Of a stretch of 9,985 nucleotides of DNA, positions 1 to 5,909 are shown piece by piece. How positions within the stretch are numbered: position 1 is the first letter of the stretch; each line of letters opens with the position of its first letter. This DNA comes from Rhodospirillaceae bacterium (lineage in GTDB: Bacteria > Pseudomonadota > Alphaproteobacteria > UBA8366), in contig PBKG01000009.1 in the NCBI GenBank assembly GCA_002722095.1, positions 29,303 to 39,287 of the forward strand, written 5' to 3'. A program made the position numbers and the translations under genes. Below the pieces are notes generated by a model. The model worked only from the letters and a program-made list of their open reading frames with translations. It was not told the DNA's origin and made no database searches.

Positions 1-709
1 GCCCATGGGTGCCGATCAATTTACCGATAATGAAGCTTTGAGCCTCCACGGCGACGCGGCAGAGATCGCCGACGACTTTGATCCTGAAGTGGTCGTTTTT
101 GCGGTTAAGCCACAGATGATGGCGGATATCGTGCCCGACTACAGGCGCTTCTCCAGTTCGGACACATTGTTCCTGTCAATTGCCGCAGGAACCACGATAA
201 AATTTTTTGAAAAAATCCTCGGCACCGATGCGGCGATCGTCCGCGCAATGCCGAACACCCCGGCAGCGATCGGCAAAGGCATCACAGTCGCCTGCCCCAA
301 CGCCCAAGCCACTGAAGCGCAGGGGGCGTTAGCCAAGATTTTGCTTGAGGCGGTCGGTGAAGCGGCGCTCGTTTCCGACGAAGCATTGCTCGATCCGGTA
401 ACCGCTGTCTCCGGAAGCGGTCCGGCATACGTATTTTTGTTGATCGAATGCCTTGCCGAGGCCGGCATTGAAGCCGGATTACCGGAGGAACTGGCGCAAA
501 GGCTTGCGCTTCAAACCGTCGCCGGGGCCGGTGCCCTTGCCGCTGCCAGCGACGACGGCCCGGCACAGCTCCGCGAAAACGTTACCAGCCCGGCCGGCAC
601 CACATTCGAAGCGTTACAGGTCTTGATGGCCAAGGACGACGGACTGCAGCAATTGATGACACGCGCAGTAGCTGCAGCAACGCGACGCAGCCGGGAATTG
701 GCGGGCTAA
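1..709 (+). CDS. proC: Pyrroline-5-carboxylate reductase, 5' end outside window
   Basis: This enzyme reduces 1-pyrroline-5-carboxylate to L-proline with NAD(P)H, the last step of proline synthesis, in the cytosol. The reading frame is open to the window edge, so the N-terminal Rossmann glycine motif (roughly the first 35-40 residues) lies upstream; the ATG at position 5 is probably internal. Counting from that ATG, the visible part shows the end of the nucleotide-binding domain with AVKPQ at 33-37, the MPNTPAAIGKG motif, the SGSGPAY segment that opens the helical dimerisation domain, and the family signature ENVTSPAGTTFEAL near the C-terminus. About 234 residues remain of a family length near 270. 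A COQ9-like gene follows 50 bp downstream on the same strand and may be co-transcribed. The family assignment is secure; only the start is missing. Confidence 0.96.
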   Translation, partial: PMGADQFTDNEALSLHGDAAEIADDFDPEVVVFAVKPQMMADIVPDYRRFSSSDTLFLSIAAGTTIKFFEKILGTDAAIVRAMPNTPAAIGKGITVACPNAQATEAQGALAKILLEAVGEAALVSDEALLDPVTAVSGSGPAYVFLLIECLAEAGIEAGLPEELAQRLALQTVAGAGALAAASDDGPAQLRENVTSPAGTTFEALQVLMAKDDGLQQLMTRAVAAATRRSRELAG

Positions 710-759
710 TTCAACCCAGTCATCTGGTTCTCAGGGCCCCGGCGCGCTACACTTCGGTC

Positions 760-1407
760 ATGAGCGTACCGGAGAATTTAGATCAGATCGTCATCGAGAG
801 CGCATTTGCGCTTGCGATTGAGCGTGGCTGGACCGGCTTTTCAATGGACGACGTGGCTACCGAAGTGGCGACGGAAACCACCCTGAGCGAGTCTGCAATT
901 CGCGCGCACTATCCGGCCAAAGCGCTGATCCTGAGCGCCTTCGAGCGTCATATCGACGCGATCGTGTTGGCCGAGGATTCTCCATTCGACGAGTTCGATA
1001 GTCCCCGCGACCGAATTTTCGAAATGCTGATGCTGCGATTCGAAGCAATGCAACCCTATAAGCCGGCATTGGTGCGTATCGCCCGCGATCTGCCGCGCGA
1101 TCCATTAAGTTTGCTGGCCAACGGCCCCACGGCTGCGTTGTCGATGACGAAAATGCTGAATGCTGCCGGTGAATCCACCCGCGGTCTGATGGGTATTGCC
1201 CATGCCCATGGGTTATTGGCCGTATGGGCCGCTACTGCACGTGTCTGGCTGACCGATGAGAACCCCGACCTTAGTCAAACGATGGCGGCGTTGGACCGTA
1301 ATTTGCGGCGTGGCGAGAGGCTACTAAATGGCGTCCCGAAACTGGGTCCACGTCGGCCGGCGGCGTTCATGCGGACACCCGAGCCCGACTTCCAAACAGA
1401 TTCCTGA
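760..1407 (+). CDS. COQ9 family protein with TetR-like fold
   Basis: The 215-residue product begins with a TetR-like helical region (about 9-65, with the pattern AIERGWTGFSMDDVA followed by ESAIRAHYPAKALIL). It continues into a COQ9-type helical C-terminal half (about 82-190), recognisable from SPRDRIFEMLMLRFEAMQPY and from PDLSQTMAALDRNLRRGE at 169-186, which matches the conserved COQ9 pattern. COQ9 proteins keep the TetR fold but act as lipid-binding partners in ubiquinone synthesis (with COQ7 in eukaryotes) rather than as DNA-binding repressors; whether this bacterial protein regulates genes or binds quinone intermediates is not shown by sequence. The start is the ATG at 760, with no strong ribosome binding site. 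The gene follows proC by 50 bp, and its stop lies 8 bp from the stop of the convergent histidine kinase gene. Confidence 0.82.
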   Translation: MSVPENLDQIVIESAFALAIERGWTGFSMDDVATEVATETTLSESAIRAHYPAKALILSAFERHIDAIVLAEDSPFDEFDSPRDRIFEMLMLRFEAMQPYKPALVRIARDLPRDPLSLLANGPTAALSMTKMLNAAGESTRGLMGIAHAHGLLAVWAATARVWLTDENPDLSQTMAALDRNLRRGERLLNGVPKLGPRRPAAFMRTPEPDFQTDS

Positions 1408-1415
1408 CTCAATTC

Positions 1416-2774
1416 TTATTGTGGCAAACGAATGCGTGCTCTGAGCCCCCCTTGGGGAGACTCGGTCAAATGGATATCACCACCATGTCCGCGCACGATG
1501 TCTTGTGTAATGGCAAGGCCGAGCCCGGTACCGCCGGTTTCCGGATTACGCGACTGATCGAGCCGATGAAACGGGCGGAACACGTCTTCCCGGTCCGCTT
1601 CCGGGATTCCCGGACCGTCGTCGTCAACGGTGATTTCGATCGCACCTTGGCGTTTGCCGGCGCGAACCCAAATATGGTCGCCATAACGGCTCGCGTTGGC
1701 GATAAGATTATTGAGACAACGCCTCAGAGCTTCGCGTTTGACCGGCAAATCGAACTGTCCCTCCACATGGCAATCGATGGCGGTGCCGTTGCGCTTCCAA
1801 TCTGAAACCACTGTCTCTACGAAAGCGGAAATTTCCGTCGATTCTGCGGCTTCGTCGCCCTCGCCACGCGCGAAGGCAAGGTAACCTTCGATCATACGCT
1901 CCATCTCGGTGATATCGGACTTCAGATCCTCTGTACCGCTTTGTCCTTCCATCAATTCGAGCTGTAATTTCATGCGCGTCAACGGCGTGCGTAGATCGTG
2001 ACTCACACCGGACAGCATATCGGTGCGTTGGCGCATTTGCCGGCGCAAACGGCCGCGCATCAAATTGAAGGCGATACCCGCCTGGCGTACTTCGGTCGCG
2101 CCGGCGATATGGATATCACCGCTCAACTCGCGCCCCTTGCCGAATTCATCCGCTGCGGCCGCCAATCGCCGTATCGGCTTCACCTGATTACGCATAAATA
2201 TTGCCGCCACCGCGAGCAGGATGATCGAGGTTCCAACCATCCAAAGGATAAAGATATAGGTGGTATCGCTGAAAAGCCGCTCGCCGGGGGCGGTCACCGA
2301 CAGCACGCCGGTCGGCAATTGCAAATCGATCACCACCCGCTCCTTAAAGGACGAAGTATCGATTAGAAACGGCAAATGAACACGCTCGGTCAGCTGTTTG
2401 GCCAGCGATCTATCGAGAATTCCGCCATAGCTCTGTTCGATTTCCGGTAATTTTGCGCCTTTCAGAAAGGCCATCTTGAGCAGGAAATGACGGCGCGACT
2501 GACGGAACATATTGTCTTTCGCCCGACCTTGCGGATTCCAGTCGAGTTCCTCGATCACGAAGCCGATTTCTCCGGCGATGGCGCTGGTCAGTCGCCTGGT
2601 TACGGTTTCCCAATGCCGATCGAAAAAGATGATTGTAGAGACCACCTGCAGAATGATCAGCGGAGTGACAATGATCATCAACGAACGGCCGAGTAGTGTT
2701 TTCGGCAAGAAACGCTTCAGGAAGAAAAACGGCCTAACCTGGCGGAGGCGATGGACGAAGGGCATCGTGCTCAT
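1416..2774 (-). CDS. EnvZ-type sensor histidine kinase
   Basis: This is a 452-residue inner-membrane sensor kinase that should phosphorylate the response regulator encoded just upstream. It has a short basic cytoplasmic N-terminus, a first membrane helix at about 31-51, a periplasmic domain of about 120 residues, a second membrane helix at about 172-194 and a HAMP linker to about 250. The H-box SGVSHDLRTPLTRMKL has the phospho-accepting His259. The ATP-binding domain has the N-box (Asn356 to Asn360), the G1 motif DDDGPGI (384-390), the F-box region VFRPFHRL and the G2 motif GGTGLGLA (414-421). All catalytic motifs are intact. The periplasmic domain gives no ligand clue. The start ATG lies 3 bp after the response regulator stop, so translation is probably coupled; a second ATG three codons in is possible. 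EnvZ-like architecture is clear, but osmosensing cannot be assumed. Confidence 0.93.
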   Translation of the reverse strand: MSTMPFVHRLRQVRPFFFLKRFLPKTLLGRSLMIIVTPLIILQVVSTIIFFDRHWETVTRRLTSAIAGEIGFVIEELDWNPQGRAKDNMFRQSRRHFLLKMAFLKGAKLPEIEQSYGGILDRSLAKQLTERVHLPFLIDTSSFKERVVIDLQLPTGVLSVTAPGERLFSDTTYIFILWMVGTSIILLAVAAIFMRNQVKPIRRLAAAADEFGKGRELSGDIHIAGATEVRQAGIAFNLMRGRLRRQMRQRTDMLSGVSHDLRTPLTRMKLQLELMEGQSGTEDLKSDITEMERMIEGYLAFARGEGDEAAESTEISAFVETVVSDWKRNGTAIDCHVEGQFDLPVKREALRRCLNNLIANASRYGDHIWVRAGKRQGAIEITVDDDGPGIPEADREDVFRPFHRLDQSRNPETGGTGLGLAITQDIVRGHGGDIHLTESPQGGLRARIRLPQ

Positions 2775-2777
2775 AGT

Positions 2778-3476
2778 TTAATCCGGCCTCAATACGTAGC
2801 CGCGCCCACGCACGGTCTGTAGGTACCGAGGTGTCTTGGGATCGGGTTCGACCTTACGCCTTAGACGGGTGACCTGAACATCGACACTGCGCTCGCCGCC
2901 TTCGATGTCACACTCTTCGGTTAATTGGATTCGGCTCATGACCTCGCCCGGCCGCAACGCCAGCGCTTTGAGCAAGCTGGCCTCAGCCGACGTCAATTTT
3001 ACCACACCGTCGGCACCAGTAAGTAAAGCGCGTTCGGGTTCGAAGCAAAAGTCGCCAAGCGTGACCTCCGACGGCGCCGGAGCATCGGCTGTTTCGCCTG
3101 TAGGCTGTGCTCTGCGCAGGATCGTTTGCAGCCGGAGCAGCAATTCCCTCGGCTCGAATGGTTTCGGAAGATAATCGTCGACGCCAACCTCGAGGCCGTC
3201 GATGCGGTCCTTGACCTCGCCCATTGCCGTCAGCATCAGTATCGGAACCGGCTGGAGATCGCGGAGTTCGCGCGCAAAACTGAGACCATCCTGACCAGGC
3301 ATCATGCGATCGAGCACGATCAGATCGAATGCCATCGAACGCTGATAGTCTTTCGCCGCCTCAGCGGATTCCGCCGTCGTCACCCGATAGCCGTTGTCGC
3401 TCAAGAATTGCTTCAAAAGATCCCTGAGACGTGTGTCGTCATCGACGACGAGTATGTGGGCGGGTTCGCTTTCCAT
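2778..3476 (-). CDS. OmpR-type response regulator
   Basis: This is a 232-residue transcription factor with an N-terminal receiver domain (about 6-122) and a C-terminal winged-helix DNA-binding domain (about 137-231). Receiver residues are all present: the acidic pair Asp12/Asp13, the phospho-acceptor Asp56 in DLIVLDRMMPG, Thr83 and Lys105 in DYLPKPF. The recognition-helix region reads RSVDVQVTRLRRKVE, followed by the typical wing TVRGRGYVL. I chose the ATG at 3476 because the receiver domain begins right after it; the frame stays open to a TTG at 3548, but those extra residues do not resemble the family and have no ribosome binding site. A GGAG at 3478-3481 lies only one base from the chosen ATG, so the start is not fully settled. 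It is the first gene of a two-gene operon with the sensor kinase and divergent from ilvE. Confidence 0.92.
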   Translation of the reverse strand: MESEPAHILVVDDDTRLRDLLKQFLSDNGYRVTTAESAEAAKDYQRSMAFDLIVLDRMMPGQDGLSFARELRDLQPVPILMLTAMGEVKDRIDGLEVGVDDYLPKPFEPRELLLRLQTILRRAQPTGETADAPAPSEVTLGDFCFEPERALLTGADGVVKLTSAEASLLKALALRPGEVMSRIQLTEECDIEGGERSVDVQVTRLRRKVEPDPKTPRYLQTVRGRGYVLRPD

Positions 3477-3566
3477 TCTCCGAACTATACCATTTTGCCG
3501 CCGGTCCGGTGGAATAGCGTAAAATCGTATTCCTGCGGGCATCTGCAACCGAAATGGCTTAAGATA

Positions 3567-3594
3567 TTGTTAAAAATACCTATCTGCGTATAGT
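3567..3594 (+). promoter_or_regulatory. Candidate sigma70 promoter of ilvE
   Basis: TTGTTA (3567-3572) and TATAGT (3589-3594) are separated by 16 bp in an AT-rich stretch of the divergent intergenic region. They resemble the -35 and -10 hexamers, with four of six and five of six matches to consensus. Transcription would start near 3601 and give a leader of about 70 nt carrying two inverted repeats before the ilvE start. This is read by eye only. Confidence 0.4.
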
Positions 3595-3604
3595 GCGCTC
3601 CACT

Positions 3605-3621
3605 TGGCGCCTCAGGCGCCA
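3605..3621. repeat. Perfect palindrome in ilvE leader (operator or hairpin)
   Basis: TGGCGCCTCAGGCGCCA is a perfect inverted repeat with 8-bp arms around one central base. As RNA it would give a 7-bp GC-rich stem with a TCA loop. It lies just downstream of the candidate -10 element, where a repressor operator or an early leader hairpin would sit. There is no T-run directly after it, so it is not a standard intrinsic terminator. Its function is unknown. Confidence 0.5.
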
Positions 3622-3636
3622 CAGAGGCGAGACGAA

Positions 3637-3655
3637 ACGCTCCACAAAGGAGCGT
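3637..3655 (+). repeat. Second perfect stem-loop before ilvE ribosome binding site
   Basis: ACGCTCC and GGAGCGT form a perfect 7-bp stem around the loop ACAAA. The stem ends exactly one base before the likely Shine-Dalgarno sequence AAGGGAG (3656-3662), which lies 7 bp before the ilvE ATG. The downstream arm itself contains GGAG. The structure could affect ribosome access or transcript stability; this is inference from position only. Confidence 0.5.
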
Positions 3656-3669
3656 AAGGGAGAACACCA

Positions 3670-4572
3670 ATGGCCTTCGATCAGCCTTTCGACGACCGCC
3701 CGGGACGAATTTGGTATGACGGCGAAATGGTGCCGTGGCAGGACGCGCAATTGCACGTGCTATCGCACGCGCTGCACTACGCTTCTGCGGTTTTCGAAGG
3801 CGAGCGTGTCTATGACGGGCGGATTTTTAAACTGACGGAACATACCGAGCGTTTGTTTCACAGTGCCCAACGCCTAGACATGGTTATTCCCTATTCGGTC
3901 GCCGAGATTGACGACGCCTGCAACGCGGTGGTTGCCGACCTTGGGATCAAGGACGGATATGTACGGCCGATCGCTTGGCGTGGCTCGGAATTGATGGGCG
4001 TGTCTGCGCAAACCACAAAGATTCACACCGCCGTCGCGGTCTGGGAGTGGCCTGCGTATTTTACGCCGGAAGCGCGCATGGAAGGCATTCGTATGCAATG
4101 GTCCGAGTGGAAAAGACCGGATCCGGCGACAATCCCAGCGGACACCAAGGCAACCGGCCTCTACATGATTTGTACCCTATCGAAGCATTCGGCCGAGGCG
4201 AATGGATATAATGACGCACTGATGCTCGATTATCGGGGCTATATCGCCGAAGCGACGGGCGCAAATATTTTCCTTGTGATCGACGGAAAACTGCACACGC
4301 CGACACCGGATTGCTTTCTTGATGGGATCACGCGCCGCACCGTAATCGCCCTTGCAAAGAAACGCGGTTACGAAATCATCGAACGTCATATCAAACCGGA
4401 AGAGCTGGCTGATGCCAGCGAGGTATTCATTTCGGGTACCGCAGTCGAGGTGACACCGGTGCGGGAAATCGGCGACCTCACCTTCACTCCGGGCGAGATC
4501 ACCCGTAATCTGTTAGAGGATTACGACAAGGAAGTCCGGCTCGAAGTACCTGCGACACTGAACGCCGCGTAG
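3670..4572 (+). CDS. ilvE: Branched-chain amino acid aminotransferase
   Basis: This 300-residue class IV PLP-dependent enzyme transfers the amino group between glutamate and the branched-chain 2-oxo acids, the last step of valine, leucine and isoleucine synthesis. Visible marks are the N-terminal segment IWYDGEMVPW, the FEGERVYDG motif (42-50), and the PLP-binding lysine Lys160 in IPADTKATGLY. Further on are the DYRGYIAEATGANIF segment with Glu194, then DGITRRTVI and the phosphate-binding SGTAVEVTPV (255-264). Length and motif spacing agree with IlvE, and a D-amino acid aminotransferase is less likely. The start ATG has the Shine-Dalgarno sequence AAGGGAG 7 bp upstream. The gene has its own leader with two inverted repeats, is divergent from the two-component operon, and its stop lies 4 bp from the moaE stop on the other strand. 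Confidence 0.95.
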   Translation: MAFDQPFDDRPGRIWYDGEMVPWQDAQLHVLSHALHYASAVFEGERVYDGRIFKLTEHTERLFHSAQRLDMVIPYSVAEIDDACNAVVADLGIKDGYVRPIAWRGSELMGVSAQTTKIHTAVAVWEWPAYFTPEARMEGIRMQWSEWKRPDPATIPADTKATGLYMICTLSKHSAEANGYNDALMLDYRGYIAEATGANIFLVIDGKLHTPTPDCFLDGITRRTVIALAKKRGYEIIERHIKPEELADASEVFISGTAVEVTPVREIGDLTFTPGEITRNLLEDYDKEVRLEVPATLNAA

Positions 4573-4582
4573 CGTTTTATTT
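4561..4582 (+). terminator. Possible weak intrinsic terminator overlapping ilvE stop
   Basis: AACGC (4561-4565) and GCGTT (4572-4576) can form a 5-bp stem around CGCGTA, followed by TTATTT. The ilvE stop codon is split between loop and stem, and the T-rich tail overlaps the moaE stop on the other strand. The stem is short and the T-tract is interrupted by A, so this is tentative, but no other terminator fits in the 4-bp gap. Confidence 0.3.
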
Positions 4583-5038
4583 CGATTTTGCCGACCACCG
4601 CTCCGCTGCCGCATCGTCTTCGGCACGAGCTGCGACCCACTCGGCACCCTCATCCCCCTCTTCGAGCTTCCAGAACGGCGCCTTGGTCTTTAGCCAATCG
4701 ACCAGGAATTCGCACGCTTCGAACGCAGCCCGCCGGTGCGCGCTCGCCGTCGCCACCAACACAATGCGGTCGCCCGGCGTCAATCGGCCGTAGCGGTGGA
4801 CGATAACGCTCGCGGTAATAGGCCAACGATTGCACGCTTCCGCCTCAATTTCGCTCAGCATTTTTTCGGTCATGCCGGGATAGTGCTCCAAGGTCATCGC
4901 TTGGACAGCTTGTTCCCCACCGAGGTCGCGGACTAACCCCGTAAAGCTTACGAGCCCGCCGATATCGTGCCGACCGTCCGTAAGTGCCGCGAGTTCTGCG
5001 CCAACATCGAAATCTTCGGTTTGTACTCGCACACTCAT
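4577..5038 (-). CDS. moaE: Molybdopterin synthase large (catalytic) subunit
   Basis: MoaE joins two sulfur atoms from the MoaD C-terminus to precursor Z (cyclic pyranopterin monophosphate) to make molybdopterin in the cytosol. The 153-residue protein has the family core: GGLVSFTGLVRD (27-38), TLEHYPGM (49-56), and the active-site region SAHRRAAFEACEFLVDWLKTKAPFWK. The last stretch supplies His101, Arg102, Arg103 and the two key lysines Lys117 and Lys124, which correspond to the essential pair of the E. coli enzyme. It is the last gene of the uvrC-pgsA-moaD-moaE operon. The ATG lies 1 bp after the moaD stop, and its ribosome binding site is inside moaD. Presence of moaD and moaE implies molybdenum-cofactor enzymes elsewhere in the genome. 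Confidence 0.96.
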   Translation of the reverse strand: MSVRVQTEDFDVGAELAALTDGRHDIGGLVSFTGLVRDLGGEQAVQAMTLEHYPGMTEKMLSEIEAEACNRWPITASVIVHRYGRLTPGDRIVLVATASAHRRAAFEACEFLVDWLKTKAPFWKLEEGDEGAEWVAARAEDDAAAERWSAKSK

Positions 5039-5039
5039 T

Positions 5040-5291
5040 TCATCCTCCGGTCATCGGCGGAAACAACGCCACTTCATCGCCATCTGCGACCGGAGTGTCC
5101 ATTTCGGCGAATTGCTGATTAACAGCGATTCTAATCGTCGAAACATCTTCCAACGCCGCTGCGAATTGGGGGCCCCGGCTTCTTAACCATTTGATCAACC
5201 CGGCAACGTCAGCGACGGTCTCCGGCACATCGACTTCTTCTTCGCCAAGTCCGGTTTGCTGTCGAATCCATGCAAAATACAGCAGCTTCAT
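5040..5291 (-). CDS. moaD: Molybdopterin synthase small (sulfur carrier) subunit
   Basis: MoaD is a ubiquitin-fold sulfur carrier: its C-terminal glycine is adenylated and converted to a thiocarboxylate that MoaE uses to build the dithiolene of molybdopterin. The 83-residue product has the usual length, the N-terminal strand KLLYFAWIRQQTG, the segment DGDEVALFPPMTGG near the end, and the required terminal Gly82-Gly83. The stop of the upstream gene pgsA lies 6 bp before the ATG, and moaE starts 1 bp after the moaD stop, so the operon is tightly packed. The ribosome binding site before the ATG is poor, which fits translational coupling with pgsA. Confidence 0.95.
   Translation of the reverse strand: MKLLYFAWIRQQTGLGEEEVDVPETVADVAGLIKWLRSRGPQFAAALEDVSTIRIAVNQQFAEMDTPVADGDEVALFPPMTGG
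5043..5048 (-). promoter_or_regulatory. moaE ribosome binding site inside moaD
   Basis: On the minus strand these six bases read GGAGGA, a near-perfect Shine-Dalgarno sequence 4 bp before the moaE ATG. They are exactly the two codons (GGA GGA) of the C-terminal Gly-Gly of MoaD and are followed directly by the moaD stop TGA. The position strongly supports the moaE start and suggests coupled translation of the two subunits. Confidence 0.8.
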
Positions 5292-5297
5292 CGCCCG

Positions 5298-5882
5298 CTA
5301 TCCGTCCTTACCGTTTTCCGACGGCATGTCATCGGTCAGATGACGGCGAGACGCGCTCAAATAGTCATAGCCGGTGATCAAGGTCAGGACAGCCGCGGCC
5401 CAAATACCAACTTCGCCGATCATGATCGTCGGATAGGCAACAGGGCCGGCGTCGTGAATGATCAAATGACCAAGCGCGATCATTTGGATCAAGGTTTTCC
5501 ATTTTGCCAGACTCGATACGGGCAACCGCACCTTGAGATCGGCGAGATATTCGCGCAGTCCGGACACCAGAATTTCACGCATCATGATCACCAGCGCGGG
5601 CAAAACCACGAGCCCGTTGATGCGGCCATCGGCGACGAGCATGAAGGCGACAGCGGCAACGAGCAGCTTATCGGCGACAGGGTCGAGAAAACGGCCGAAG
5701 TTCGAAATCTGATTCATCGACCGCGCGATATAGCCATCGAAAAAATCCGTCAGGCAGGCGGCTGTAAATAGAGCCAGTGCGACCCACCTTACCGTATGAC
5801 CTTCCGCATAGAGCAGCGCGATCAGCGGTACGATGACCAGTATTCGCGAAACAGTCAGCAGATTTGCAAGATTGGTCAGCAT
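5298..5882 (-). CDS. pgsA: CDP-diacylglycerol-glycerol-3-phosphate 3-phosphatidyltransferase
   Basis: This inner-membrane enzyme makes phosphatidylglycerophosphate from CDP-diacylglycerol and glycerol-3-phosphate, the committed step to phosphatidylglycerol and cardiolipin. The 194-residue product begins with the typical NLANLLTVSRI and carries the full CDP-alcohol phosphotransferase motif: Asp46, Asp49-Gly50, Ala53-Arg54, Gly63, Asp67 and Asp71, in the expected spacing D-G-x2-A-R-x8-G-x3-D-x3-D. The later segment REILVSGLREYLA (102-114) is characteristic of PgsA rather than PssA. Several hydrophobic stretches (about 9-27, 33-46, 74-84, 90-101, 131-143 and 155-170) fit a polytopic membrane protein. 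It starts 27 bp after uvrC and is followed by moaD, a gene order seen in other alphaproteobacteria. Confidence 0.94.
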   Translation of the reverse strand: MLTNLANLLTVSRILVIVPLIALLYAEGHTVRWVALALFTAACLTDFFDGYIARSMNQISNFGRFLDPVADKLLVAAVAFMLVADGRINGLVVLPALVIMMREILVSGLREYLADLKVRLPVSSLAKWKTLIQMIALGHLIIHDAGPVAYPTIMIGEVGIWAAAVLTLITGYDYLSASRRHLTDDMPSENGKDG

Positions 5883-5909
5883 TGATGCGGGCTCCGGCTA
5901 TCCGCCAAC

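Noticed and set aside
3477..3548. N-terminal extension of the response regulator to a TTG at 3548
   Set aside because: The added 24 residues do not resemble the receiver family and have no ribosome binding site; the ATG at 3476 directly precedes the domain.
5256..5771. Plus-strand open frame of 171 codons
   Set aside because: It is antisense to pgsA and the start of moaD, and the translation is rich in His and Gln with no family pattern.
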